Shown: positions 1 through 12,800, numbered from the stretch's first letter. The stretch: 64,000 bases of DNA from Closterium sp. NIES-65 (GCA_948144175.1 CANXME010000249.1:1-64000); one strand, 5' to 3'. Notes: generated from the sequence alone by a model not told the origin. Numbers and translations are program-made.

Positions 1-309
1 TTTCCACTTCTCGATTTTTTTTTCCAAAATCTTCGGAGCAGCATTTATTGGTTCCGTTTCCGTCTGTAGCCGGCGTCGTCCCCTTTTTTTCGAGCATATT
101 TGTTGTCCTTGGTCATTCGTCGAGCTGCATGGCTGCCAATTCTCCATACGCGATAGTTTTCCGCCACCGGCCGTTGGACTCGCGGAACCAACAAGCATTT
201 CATTAAGCTCCGCCTTTCTCCCAAGAGCCGCAATCTCAGCGATCCTTTCCTTAGATTCCGCAAGCTCCCCATGTTCCTCCGCTGCACGGACATCGCTTGT
301 ACAACTCAT
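1..309 (-). CDS. 5' end of an unidentified gene (partial, leaves the window)
   Basis: An open frame begins with an ATG at 309 (minus strand) and stays open for 103 codons to the window edge. Its first third is rich in Ala, Glu, Lys and Leu and looks helical or coiled-coil (for example AAEEHGELAESKERIAEIAA). A basic patch, CSKKRGRRR, follows and could be a nuclear localisation signal. It is read divergently from SF3B1, so the two would share the intergenic stretch 310-560. I do not recognise the family. The start is chosen because it is the first ATG in the frame. The ORF is only 309 bp, so a chance ORF cannot be excluded. Confidence 0.4.
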   Translation of the reverse strand, partial: MSCTSDVRAAEEHGELAESKERIAEIAALGRKAELNEMLVGSASPTAGGGKLSRMENWQPCSSTNDQGQQICSKKRGRRRLQTETEPINAAPKILEKKIEKWK

Positions 310-564
310 TGATTTTCCCGATTTTTGGGAGATTTCGCTCTTGCTTGTCCGACACGTCATGCCGCCAGCAGAGTTTTCATTCACCAACCGTCATACGTCT
401 CTATTTTGCTCCATCTCCAGTGCGCCGGCCGACTTAATCCTCTATCGCTTATTCTGCTCTTAAGGAGCGCATGCTTCGTTCCTTGGATTAGATCCGTTCT
501 GACCCTAGCCTACCTCTTTAATTATTCCCTTCCCTTATCCCGCCATGTTGTCTTTTAAGCTACC
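310..564. promoter_or_regulatory. Divergent intergenic region, possible shared promoter
   Basis: This stretch separates the minus-strand frame starting at 309 from the first SF3B1-like sequence at about 565. No clear TATA box was seen. A short plus-strand ORF (325-558) shows no family signature and is not called. Promoter function is inferred from position only. The SF3B1 N-terminal exon was not found here. Confidence 0.25.
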
Positions 565-743
565 ATCGACGAATTCCACGGCACACAGCGCCCAACGAGC
601 TGCTGCACGTACTCGTGGATGATGGGAGCGTGGCGTCGCCTTTTTTCTAGTTTTGACGGATTCTTCTGCTCTCCGCGTTCCCTCCTTCGCTCCCCTTTAG
701 GAAGCTGGCGTCCTACACGGCGCCCAAGGAGCTGCTGCACGAG
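565..743 (+). repeat. Degenerate copies of an SF3B1 N-terminal exon
   Basis: Two copies of the exon coding [14 protein letters not shown] lie upstream of the fuller copy at 894-963. The one at about 568-603 has decayed. The one at 701-743 keeps an AG acceptor before it and a GTGAGG donor after it but is shorter at its 3' end. Either could be an extra or cryptic exon. Confidence 0.6.
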
Positions 744-893
744 GTGAGGTGCATGCATCTGCGCTGCGACACTGACTCACCTCGCCCCTTGTGCTCTCTC
801 ACTCTCCCCTCTCTCACTCTCCCCTCTCTCACTCTCCCCTCTCTCTCCCCCCCTCTCTCTCTCTCCCCTCTCTCTCTCTCCTCCCCTCGCCAG

Positions 894-3800
894 GAAGCTG
901 GCGTCGTACACAGCGCCCAAGGAGCTGCTGCACGAGCTGCCGCGCGGAGAGGCGGAGGAAGAGGTGCGACGGGGGGTGGGGAGGGGAACGGGGTGGGGGG
1001 GAAGGGGAAGGTGAGGTGGGTGGGTGGGGGAGTGAAGGGGACGGGAGAGAGGCGGAGAGATTGTTGAGGCGTGCGAGGAGGGGGGGGAGATAAAGCTGTA
1101 GGGAGGTCAGACGGAGGTAACGATGTGAGGGAGGGACGAGGGGGAAGTGAGGGGGAAGAGAAGAGGGAGGGAGAAAGGTGAGAGGAATTGGGGTGAGGAA
1201 ATGGTAGGCTCTGCGGGTAGCGGGAGAGTGGGAGAAACTGTTAGATTGTTGGGCCGAATAGGGCAGGCATGTTGCTGTGTGGTATGAGGAATGAAGGTAT
1301 GCCCTTCCGTCCCATACTTCCCTTCCCACACTGCCTCTTTCAATCGCCCTCGCCTCCTCGTTATCATGTCCCACTCCCTTTCCACCTCTCCACCTCTCCA
1401 CTTCTCTGCCTCCCACTCTCCCTCTCTGCTCCCTCTCCAGGTTGCATGGCTAAAGGAACCATCACACATCATGTTGCGTGTGTGACAATGTGACCAGCTG
1501 ATTTCTGAGCAATTGGCAACCCCCACTTACCCTCTCTCCCCCTCCCCCCCTCCCTCTTCTTCCCCCAGCCGGTGGGGTTCAAACAAGAAGCCATCGCGCA
1601 TCATAGACAGGGAGGATGACTGTCGGCGCCGCTGCCTCTTGTAACCTTGTTCATGCCCCACTCTCCGTCCCTCCTTCTGTTCCCCCTCCCCCCCAAACCC
1701 CCTTTTCCTCCCCTCACCAGCCCGCGGAGGTTTAAGAAGCCATCGCGCATCATAGACAGGGAGGACGACTACCGGCGCCGGCCGCCTCAACCGGATTATC
1801 TCGCCCGACCGCCATGATGCCTTTGCCATGGTATGTATGTACGGCCCGTTCTCCATTATACAGCCCGGTCGCAATGGTGCGTACGAAGCTGACGTGGGAC
1901 TGACGGGATCTTGAAGTGTCTAGATTGTTATGCCTGTTGCTTGCAATGCTGACGGAGGGAGGAGGAGGCGAAGTCGCAAGGTGGCTAAAACGTTGCTGCA
2001 TGTATGTGTGTGTTGCTCTCGTTCGCTTTCTCTCTTGCCCTCCTCTCCCTCTTCCCATCCTCCAGGAAAACGCGACGCCTGATGCTGCAGTTCGCACATA
2101 CGCGGACGCGATCGAGTGGGAGGCACTGAATCGGGACAAGGAGATGTTGGGGCGCCAACACATATGCTGCATGTATGTGTGTGTGTGTGTGTCTCTCTCC
2201 CTCTCTCCCCTCACCCTTACCCCATGCACCAGGGTGACGCCACCCCTGATGCCGCAGTGCGCACGTACGCGAGACGTGATCAAGGAGGAGGCGTTGGAAG
2301 CGCGAGAAGGAGGAGACGCTGAGGCAGATCGCCAAGAAGAAGGCGGAGGAGGCTGAGAGGAAGGCTGCTGAGCTCTCCTCCGCGCCCACCAAGGCCCAAG
2401 GCGCCGCTGCCAGCCCCCGCTGCCGCTGCTGCCCGCCCCCTGCTGCTGCAGCTCCCAGTGCTGCTGCTGCTGCTGCTGCGGGGAGCAAGAGGAGGAATCG
2501 GTTGGGACGTGGCGGGAGGGGGAGGGCCTGGTGCTGCGGAGGTTGAAGCCAAGTGAGTGTGGTGGGGTGGACGAGGGGGATGAAGGTTGGGAGGGGGAGG
2601 GCCTGGTGCTGCGAGGTTGAGGTCAAGTGAAGTATGGGAGGGTTGGGTGGGGGAGGGGAGGTTCTGTGTGTAGTGTAGGTGTGTGTGTGTGTGATGTTCA
2701 CTCTTTCGCATCCCTTCACCTTAGTTCTTTTGATCTTGCTGCCGCTGCTGCCCTGTCGGGGTGGCTTCAAATGTATGTGGTGCGTGCGTACACCATGCGT
2801 ACACCTTGGCCTTGGAACTCTGTAACTCGCAACGTGTGGATCGCTCGGCTCGGCTCGGCTTTCCTGTGCTAACTTCAATGCCTCCCTCCCTCACTCCTCG
2901 TGTCGTTGCCCGCTGCGGTGGATTGCAGGAAGCCCAAGGCAGCAGCTGATTGGGATGCTCCAGATTGCCACTCCCGCGCTGCTAGGTGAGAGACCGTCAC
3001 ATGCTAGGTGAGACACCGTCACATGCTAGGTGAGACACCGTCAACATGCTAGGTGAGACACCGTCACATGCTAGGTGAGAACCGTCACATGCTAGGTGAG
3101 AGACCGTCACAATGCTAGGTGAGAGACCGTCACATGCTAGGTGAGACACCGTCAACATGCTCTCCTGCTGGCCGCTTCTGCTCTTTTCCTCTGCGTTTTG
3201 TCGCACTGCACTGCACGGCACACTGCTGCTCTTTGCATAAGCCACCACCATGTCTCGCATTTTCTACCATACCTACCACCTAGGGTTGTGTTGTGGGTCA
3301 GTCGTTGCACCACCATCCCCTGCCAATTCTGATCTAGGGTTCCCCAGATTAGCTCGTGTTCTCCACCTCAGTTCATTCCCCCTCTCCCTGCCTATCCCCT
3401 TTCCCCGTCTAACTCCGCTCCCCTCCTATCCGTACCCGCCCCTCCCTCCTCCCCCCCCACCCACCCTCTCATCTCTCCTCTTTTCCCTCCCCCAGTCGCT
3501 GGCACGCCCCTACCCTGGGGAGTGCAGTGCGGTCGACGCCACCCCCACGCGCGAGTGCATTCTGGATATCTCACTAATCCTCAACCTCATCTGTTCCCCT
3601 ACCTTCCCTTCGCCTCCCCTCCCCTCCCCTCCCCTCCCCTCCGCTCCCCCTGCCCTCCCCTCCCCTTCCCTCCTCCCCTCCCCTTCCCTCCCTCCCCTCC
3701 CCTTCCCTCCCTCCCCTCCGCTCCCCCTCCCTCCCCTCCGCTCCCCCTCCCTTCCTCCCCTCCTCTTCCCCTCCCCAGTCGTTGGGACGCTCCCACCCCT

Positions 3801-6800
3801 GGTCGGGGCAGTGCAGTGGGACGCCACCCCCACGCCCGGCCCCCGCCGCAACCGATGGGATGAAACCCCCTCCCACGGCGGAGTAATGCCGGACGACGCC
3901 ACCCCCTCCGCGCTCCCGGGCGGCGGCGGCGCCACCCCGGGGCTGGGCGGCGGGGCCACGCCGGCCGGCATGGCTTGGGACGCCACGCCGAAGCTCTCGG
4001 CCGGCGCCACCCCGACCCCGAAAAAGACGCGGTCCAGATGGGACGAAACGCCGGCCGGCGGAGGCGTTACCCCCGCGGGCGGCGGGGGCGGCGCCACCCC
4101 GTCCGCTGCTGTAGGCATGACCCCCCTCGGGGATGACTCCGGGGGGGGGTGACATTTGGGGGAGCTACACCTGGTGGGTTCGGGGTCACACCGGTGGGAG
4201 GAATGGACATGGCAACTCCCACCCCGGGTCAAATCGCCCTACGGGGGCCGCTCACCCCGGAGCAATTCACCATGCTGCGATGGGAGAGGGAGATTGAGGA
4301 GCGGAACAAGCCACTCTCAGATGAGGAGCTGGATGCCATGTTTCCCTTAGACGGATATAAGGTGCTCGAACCCCCTGCCTCGTACGTCCCCATCCGCACC
4401 CCTGCGAGGAAGCTCCTCGCGACGCCGACCCCGATGGGAGGAGCAGGGGGGGGTGCGACGCCGCTGTATGCGATTCCGGAGGAGGATCGGCAGCAGCTGT
4501 TTGACGTGGGGAAGGAGGTGCCGGGGCTGCCGAACCTGAAGCCGGAGGACTACCAGTACTTTGGCGCGCTGCTGAACGAGGAGGAGGAGGAGAAGATGAG
4601 CGCGCAGGAGAAGACCGAGAGGAAGATCATGAAGCTGCTGCTCAAGGTGGGTGGGGGAGAAGAGGGAAGTGGGTTGGGGTTGGAATGGGAAAGAGGGAGG
4701 AAGATGGGTTGGTGTGGGTGGGATGGTAAGGAGGAGGTGCTCGTTCTCACCTGCTTGCTTCTTGCACTCTAACCCACACTCTCTTCCACTACTCACACTT
4801 ATCGGTTTTATCTCCCCTGTACCCCTCTGCACCACCCCACCCCGCATCCACGGTTACAGGTGAAGAACGGCACGCCTCCCCAGCGCAAGACGGCGCTGAG
4901 GCAGCTGACAGACAAGGCGCGGGAGTTTGGTGCGTCCGCCCTCTTCAACCAGATCCTGCCGCTGCTCATGTCGCCCACCCTGGAGGACCAGGAGAGGCAT
5001 CTGCTCGTCAAGGTGAGTCAATGCTGGTCAACGCTGGTGAACGCCGGCCGGTCAGCGCTGGTCAATGCTGTTATAGCTACCCTTTTCCAATCACATCCTC
5101 CCGCTGCTGATTTTGCACAAGATGCCACAAGATGCCACTTGCACCTCATCACATCCCTCCGCTCTCCTTACACCTCATCTTGCCCACACCACAGGTCATC
5201 GATCGCATTCTGTACAAGCTGGACGAGTTGGTGCGCCCCTTCGTGCACAAGATCCTGGTGGTCATCGAGCCGCTGCTCATTGACGAGGACTACTATGCAC
5301 GTGTGGAAGGCAGAGAGATTATCTCCAACCTCAGCAAGGTAAGCTGGTGGGGAGGGAGATCAACTGAGAGGGCCTTAGCAAAGGGCTGTGGTTTTTGGGC
5401 CTCTGCAAGTGTAAGCTGGACATTTTCTGACTCGACTCAAAGCAAAGGGCCAGGAGATCATCTGTAGCGGCAAGTCTTTTCTTGATTGATCTGCACAGTT
5501 CGTGTGGCTGAAAGCTCTCAGAGCCAAGGTGCAAAAAAAACGACGTTTTTTTCAAATTTTGATCGTAAAATACCGTATTGTAAGAAATGATCGTAAAAAA
5601 CGATAAAAAAACTGTTTTTGAAAATAAATACTTTTGGTGCAAAAAAACCTTCGTTTTTTTCAGTAAAAATACCAAAAATGCTGCTGAAACAAGGGGATTG
5701 ATTGGTGAGAAGAACAAGGGGGGCCGTTAGAAGTGCTGATGATGCAGCGGAAGATCGGTAGAAGTGCTTTTGTGATCAGAACAGCATCTTTGAACAGCAA
5801 CAGAAAAACGCATTTTTTCTCAAAAGGTACCGTAAAAAACCATTGAAAAAAACAATCGTATTTTTCGACAATCGTTTTTTTCTACCTTGCTCAGAGCGCT
5901 TGGAAACCTTGTGTATTCCACTTTCCGGTATGAGAAAACAAGGCTTTTATCTTCCTATCTTGACACTTTTGTTTCTGTACGTCCTCGCATGGCATGTGTC
6001 CCGTCGTCACAACCCCTGCTTTTCTTCCTCGTGTCCTTAGTCTTGCTTCTCCCCTTGTCTTTCCACTCACAAGCAGCAGGCCTGGCAACGATGATCGCAG
6101 CCATGCGGCCGGACATAGACAACATGGACGAGTATGTGTGCAACACCACCGCACACGAATTGCCAGTGCTGGCCTGACGTCCTCATTTCCGCCTCACTCA
6201 CACCCTTATTTTCCTCTCTCCCCCTGTCATCTCCTCTTCTAACAGGCAGCAGGCCTTGCAACGATGATTGCAGCCATGCGGCCCGACATAGACAACGTGG
6301 ACGAGTACGTGCGCAACACCACCGCGCGCGCCTTCTCCGTGGTGGCCTCCGCGCTCGGCATCCCCGCTCTGCTGCCCTTCCTGAGGGCCGTGTGCGCCAG
6401 CAAGAAGTCGTGGCAGGCGCGGCACACGGGCATCAAGATCGTGCAGCAGATTGCGATTCTCATGGGGTGCGCCGTGCTGCCGCACCTGCGCTCCCTGGTT
6501 GATATCATTGAGCATGGGCTGGGAGACGACAACCAGAAGGTGAGAGTGGGGGTGGGGTTGTGCATGTGTGTTGACTCGATCATTGAACTGTCTCTTGCTT
6601 GTGAGTATTTATCAAGCATGGGCCGGGGGACAACGACAACCACAAGGTGAGACTTGGGGCGGAAAGGGATCCGATGAGAATGTAGGGATAGGAATGTGTT
6701 TGCGACATCACGACACAACTAGGGTTGCTGATGGATCACTGACCATGGGCTGGCTGGGGGACCACAAACCAGAAGTCGCCATCACATGGTGGTTCCTCGC

Positions 6801-9800
6801 AGATGCACTACCCCAAGTGTCAGCACACCATCCGCCAGAGCTCTGACTTGGGTGCTCTCTCTCACATCCCTCCATTCGCTTTCTTCTCTCTCTCTTCTCC
6901 TTCCATGGCTCCAGGTTCGCATCGCACCATCACGTCCCTCTCCCTCGCAGCTATAGGAGAGGCATCGGCGCCCTACAGCATCGAGAGCTTTTACTTCGTG
7001 CTCTCGCTCACAACCATTCCATCCATGTCTCCCTCCCTTCCTTCCCCCCCATCCCCCCTCTGCCTCTCCCCACCTGTCCCCATCACCTGTCCCCCCCTCT
7101 CCCACCTCTCCCCACCTGTCCCCATCACCTGTCCCCCCCTCTCCCACCTCTCCCCACCTGTCCCCATCACCTGTCCCCCCCTCTCCCACCTCTCCCCACC
7201 TGTCCCCATCACCTGTCCCCCCCTCTCCCACCTCTCCCCACCTGTCCCCATCACCTGTCCCCCCCTCTCCCACCTCTCCCCACCTGTCCCCATCACCTGT
7301 CCCCCCCTCTCCCACCTCTCCCCACCTGTCCCCATCACCTGTCCCCCCCTCTCCCACCTCTCCCCACCTGTCCCCATCACCTGTCCCCCCCTCTCCCACC
7401 TCTCCCCACCTATCCCCATCACCTGTCCCCCCCTCTCCCACCTCTCCCCACCTGTCCCCATCACCTGTCCCCCCCTCTCCCACCTCTCCCCACCTGTCCC
7501 CATCACCTGTCCCCCCCTCTCCCACCTCTCCCCACCTGTCCCCATCACCTGTCCCCCCCTCTCCCACCTCTCCCCACCTGTCCCCATCACCTGTCCCCCC
7601 CTCTCCCACCTCTCCCCACCTGTCCCCATCACCTGTCCCCCCCTCTCCCACCTCTCCCCGCCTGTCCCCATCACTCAGGTGCGCACTATCACAGCGCTCT
7701 CTCTGGCAGCGCTGGCAGAGGCGTCAGCACTGTACAGCATTGAGAGCTTTGACTCTGTGCCCAAGCGGCTGCTTACTTGTGATCCCTCTCTCTCCCCCCC
7801 ACCCTCCTTACTCAGGTGCGCACCATCACGGCGTTATCCCTGGCAGCGCTGGCAGAGGCGTCAGCCCCCTACGGCATTGAGAGCTTTGACTCCGTGCTCA
7901 AGCCGCTGTGGAAGGGTATTCGTGCGCACCGCGGGAAGGTTCTTGCGGCCTTCCTGAAGGCGATCGGGTTCATCATCCCCCTGATGGACGCCATGTATGC
8001 CAGCTACTACACCCGCGAGGTACGGAGAGACAGGGGTGCATGTGTATTGGGTTGGGTTCATCATAGGGGGCTCATGGGGGCACATGTGTTGGGTTCATCA
8101 TAGGGGGCTCATGGGGGCACATGTGTGGGGTTCATCATAGGGGGCTCATGGGGGCACATGTGTGGGGTTCATCATAGGGGGCTCATGGGGGCACATGTGT
8201 GGGGTTCATCATAGGGGGCTCATGGGGGCACATGTGTGGGGTTCATCATAGGGGGCTCATAGGGGCACATGTGTGGGGTTCATCATAGGGGGCTCATGGG
8301 GGCACATGTGTGGGGTTCATCATAGGGGGCTCATGGGGGCACATGTGTGGGGTTCATCATAGGGGGCTCATGGGGGCATATGTGTGGGGTTCATCATCCC
8401 CCTGATGGACGCCATGTACGCCAGCTACTACACTCGTGAGGTGCGTGGGCGATGGGGGGAGATGGGAGGGAAGGACTGGGATACATCGGTCCTTATGGGT
8501 GGGTATGGTGGGGTACGTCTCTTCATCATTCCCCTGATGGACGCCATGTATGCGAGCTACTGCACACACGAGGTGAGTGGGAGAGGGATGTGTAGGGGAA
8601 GGGTGGGGGTGGCATGAACGGGAGGGCACGGGGCGGGGGCGGAATCACCAGATCATCCATCTTTTGGATGCCATGCATGCGAGCGACTGTGCATGCTGGG
8701 TGACTGCACTCTGTGTGCATGGACTGACAATGCCTCTTCTTTTCCTTGCATCTCCAACTCTCCCACCCTCCCTTCCCCTCCCTTGCCTCCCCTCCCCTCC
8801 CCTTCCCACCTCCCTGCTCGTTCAGGTGATGGTGGTGCTGATCCGCGAGTTCCAGTCACCAGACAAGGAGATGAAGAAGATCGTGCTCAAGGTGGTGAAG
8901 CAGTGTGTGGGCACGGACTGACCCTGTCTCTTCCTCCCTCTCCACCTCTCCTCTTCTCCCCTCCCGCCCACTTATAGGTGATGGTGGTGCTGATTCGCGA
9001 GTTCCAGTCGCCGGACGAGGAGATGAAGAAGATAGTGCTGAAGGTGGTGAAGCAGTGTGTGGGCACGGACGGCGTGGAGCCGGACTACATCCGCACGGAG
9101 ATCCTCCCCGAGTACTTCAAGCACTTCTGGGTGCGCCGCATGGCGCTCGATCGACGGAACTACAAGCAGCTCGTTGAGACCACAGTGGAGATTGCTAATA
9201 AGGTTAGTGGATTGACCAGTTGGGTCCTTGTTTGGGGTGCAACAGCCCAGCAGGAGATCCTCCCCGAGTACTTCAAGCACTTCTGGGTGCGCCGCATGGC
9301 GCTGGATAGGAGAAACTACAAGCAGCTGGTTGAGACGATGGTGAAGATTGCCAATAAGGTGTGTGAGTTGGGTATTGAGGGAGGGGAGGGGGGAGTATGG
9401 GTAGGTTGTTGACTGGTTGGGTCCTTGTGTTGCAGTGTCTAATCTTATCCGAGCCGACGTTGACTCAGTGGTAGCAGTTGCAACACGACCAATGGAGGCA
9501 GAAGAGGGAAGGGAGGTTGAGGAGGGGTAGGGGAGGGGACTGTGCAAGGCAGGTGAAACGGGAATCAGGACGTGGGAGTTGTTATCAGAAGCTCCGCAAA
9601 CCATGTGTTGTCACAAGTGGAAATCTGGCGAAGGGACTCACATGATTCGCAGAGTTTCTTATAACAACTCCCACGTCCTGATTCCCATTCTCGCTGCCTT
9701 GCACCATCCAATCCCCCATCCCCTCCCTCCTCTGCCTCCCTTCCCTCTTCTGCCTCCATTGGCTGTCTGTGTTGCAACTGCTCTCATTGTGTCAACGCCG

Positions 9801-12800
9801 GCTCGGTTGCGACAGGAGAATGTGGTGTAGCAGCGTGAGGGGACAGTCAGTGTGCGACCAGGCGGGCATGAGTGACATAAGTAGTTGCATTGCAGGGCAT
9901 TACAGCAGAGTGACGTGATTGCAGGGCAGGGTGGGTCGTATTTGGCAGAAGACCTTGAGGAGGACCACAGCCAGCCATCTCTGTCCTCCGCTCACCTGTT
10001 TCTTCCCTTCACCATGTCCCCTTATCCCCATGTACAAACTCATCACCTTCCCTTCCCTTGCAGGTGGGGTTGAGCGACCTCAACGTTATCCTTCACTCAC
10101 CATTCCCCTCGCTTCACCGTATCCTCTTATCCCCTCACTCACATCTCTCTCCCCCCCCCCTAACAGGCGGGGGTGAGCGACATCATAGGGCGTGTGGTGG
10201 AGGACCTCAAGGACGAGAGTGGTCCGTCTTTGGCCTTCACTACCATATCCCTCACCTCACCATATCCCTCCCTCGATCACATCTCCCTCTCCACCCACTC
10301 CCACCCACTCCCACCCACAACCCCCCATCCTCAGGCGGGGGTGAGCGACATCATAGGGCGCGTGGTGGAGGACCTCAAGGACGAGAGTGAGCCGTACCGG
10401 CGCATGGTGATGGAGACGGTTGAGAAGGTGCTCACCAACCTGGGGGCCGCTGACATCGACGCGCGGCTTGAAGAGTTGTTGATCGACGGCATCCTTTACG
10501 CATTCCAGGAACAGGTGGGTGTGTGTTTGTTTTGGTGGGGACTTTTTGCTCTATGCATGACAGAGGGTGCATGGTGATGGAGACGGTGGAGAAGGTGCTC
10601 ACCAACCTGGGCGCCGCTGACATTGACGCACGGCTGGAGGAGCTTCTGATCGATGGGATTCTTTACGCCTTCCAGGAGCGGGTGGGTGATTTGAAGGAGC
10701 AGGAGATGCGTGAAGGGTGGTGTAGGCTCGACACATGACAGAGGGCGCATGGTGATGGAGGCGGTGGAGAAGGTGCTCTCTAACCTGGGGGCCACTGACA
10801 TCGATGCCAGGCTGGAGGAACTACTGATTGACGGAATCCTCCATGCGTTCCAGGAGCAGTTGGGTGGGTGACTGGCAGCAGGTGGTTGCGTATGTGCGTG
10901 GGCTAGTGAGGCACATCGCATGGTGATGGAGACGGTGGAGAAGGTGCTCACTAAGCAGAGGGCTGCTGATATTGATGCTCGACTTGAAGAGCTGCTGATC
11001 GGCAGCTCTGGTTAGTGAGCACCTTCTCAACCGTCCATCAGGAGCAGGTGAGTGTGTGTGTGGGTGATTAAAGATGTGGGGTGGGTGGGGACAGCAGGTG
11101 AGGGGGGGATATCATGGAATATCAGTTAGTCTAGTGAGGCGCATGGTGTTGGAGACAGGAAGGGCGATGGGAAGGCATGAAGCTTGCATGCATGGGGATG
11201 GGAAGGCATGAAGCTTGCATGCATGATGTTAAGTTGAGTTGCTGCTTCTGTTCATGCTATTGACGATGTTGTTCTCAATGTCTTTGGCAATGGCAGGCAA
11301 CGGCAACAATCGGCTCATGCTTTGTATGGTTATTTTGTAGCAATAATAACTCCATCCCTCTCTTGGACACATACACCACACCATGATGGTATGGCATTGA
11401 CGCATGGGTGATGGTGCTGTTGTGCACTGTACATGCATGTGCAATCATGTCTGTGTCATTGCGTGTGAGTGCAGACAAGCGACGACGCGAATGTAATGCT
11501 CAACGGCTTTGGCACGGTGGTGAATGCGCTCGGGCAGAGAGTGCGTCCCTACCTCCCCCAGGTCAGTGCCTCCCTCTGCAGTGCAGCTCAGCATTTATAT
11601 CCGCTGTGGATGCAGCTAGTTCTCTGTAGCCTTAGCACCCCTGTCTACTGTGACCACTGTTTGCTCTCTTGTCTCTGCAGCGTCCACAGGTCCTTTGCTC
11701 GTCTCTGTTTCTCCCCTCCATTTTCGTCGCCTCTTTTTCCCTTCCGTTTTCCCTGTCTGTGTTTCAGATCTGTGGAACGGTGAAGTGGCGGCTGAACAAC
11801 AAGAGTGCCAAGGTGCGGCAGCAGGCAGCGGATCTGATAGCGCGCATTGCCGTGGTCATGAAGGCGTGCGGGGAGGAGCAGCTTATGGGGCACCTGGGCG
11901 TCGTGCTTTACGAGTACCTGGGAGAAGGTGAGTCGGGTCCATGGTGTGGCACAGTGCAGTGCGGTTGAGTACACTGCAATGTGATTCAATGCGGTGCAGT
12001 GGCATGTCGTGCATGTAGCAAGAGTGCGGCAGCAGGCGGCGGACCTGATAGCGCGCATTGCCGTGGTGATGAAGGCGTGCGGGGAGGAGCAGCTCATGGG
12101 GCACCTGGGCGTCGTGCTCTACGAGTAGGGATGAGCATAAGGCGAACGCGAACATGTTCGCGTTCGTCTTAGCTCGAACAGGGCTGTTCGGCGAACCGAA
12201 CTCACCAGAAAGGGTGTTCGAAGTTCGCCCATAGAGGCGAACATTTCGAACGTTTTGGCGAACACGAACACGTTTGCCGAGAACATGTTCGTGTTCGCTT
12301 TAGAGGGGTAGCACTACAATTCTATAGATTTAACGGTGGAAACCACTTCAACGGTGGTGCAAACCCTAAAAGTACAGACGAATCTTCAACCTTGGAGTAG
12401 ATGCTACGTTCTTAGTGTTGAACATCGAAGTCACCATAAACCCTAAACGCCATAGTTTTATAAGTACGGTCTTGGGCCTATGCTACTACTAGAAGGTGTG
12501 GGTGTGGTTGGTGGTTGTGGGGTGGGCGGGCTGTTGGGAGCGCCATGGTTGACAAGCTGAAAAAAATGAGCAACAATTGTGAGGGCCGCGACCCTAAATT
12601 AGGTCGCGGCACTTTCAGCGACGAACATTTTAGGTGTTCGTCGACAAGTGTGTTGAACACGAACATGTTCGCGTTCGACGCGCCTCAGGACATCGCGGCC
12701 GGCGAACAGCGAACATATTCGCCCGAACGTCGAACATGTTCGGGACGAACATTTTCAGGCAAAAAAAAAATCCCGTTCGGTTCGTCTCGAACATGTTCGA

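Noticed and set aside
829-1526. Minus-strand ORFs opposite the first SF3B1 introns
   Set aside because: Low-complexity products from CT-rich intron DNA, with no domain and no conserved neighbourhood.
3250-4232. Plus- and minus-strand ORFs rich in Pro/Ser or Gly/Arg/Glu
   Set aside because: The plus-strand one joins a pyrimidine-rich intron to SF3B1 exon 3779-4148, and the minus one is its antisense. Only the SF3B1 part is coding.
6782-7957. Long ORFs on both strands across 7069-7677 (up to 384 codons)
   Set aside because: They exist because the 42-bp repeat unit is a multiple of three and has no stop. The translated products are pure repeats, and the plus-strand frame runs through exon copies and intron.
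8054-8386. CRISPR-like array of regularly spaced repeats
   Set aside because: Units are contiguous tandem copies without unique spacers, in a eukaryotic intron. The same applies to 2976-3165, 7069-7677 and 55350-55945.
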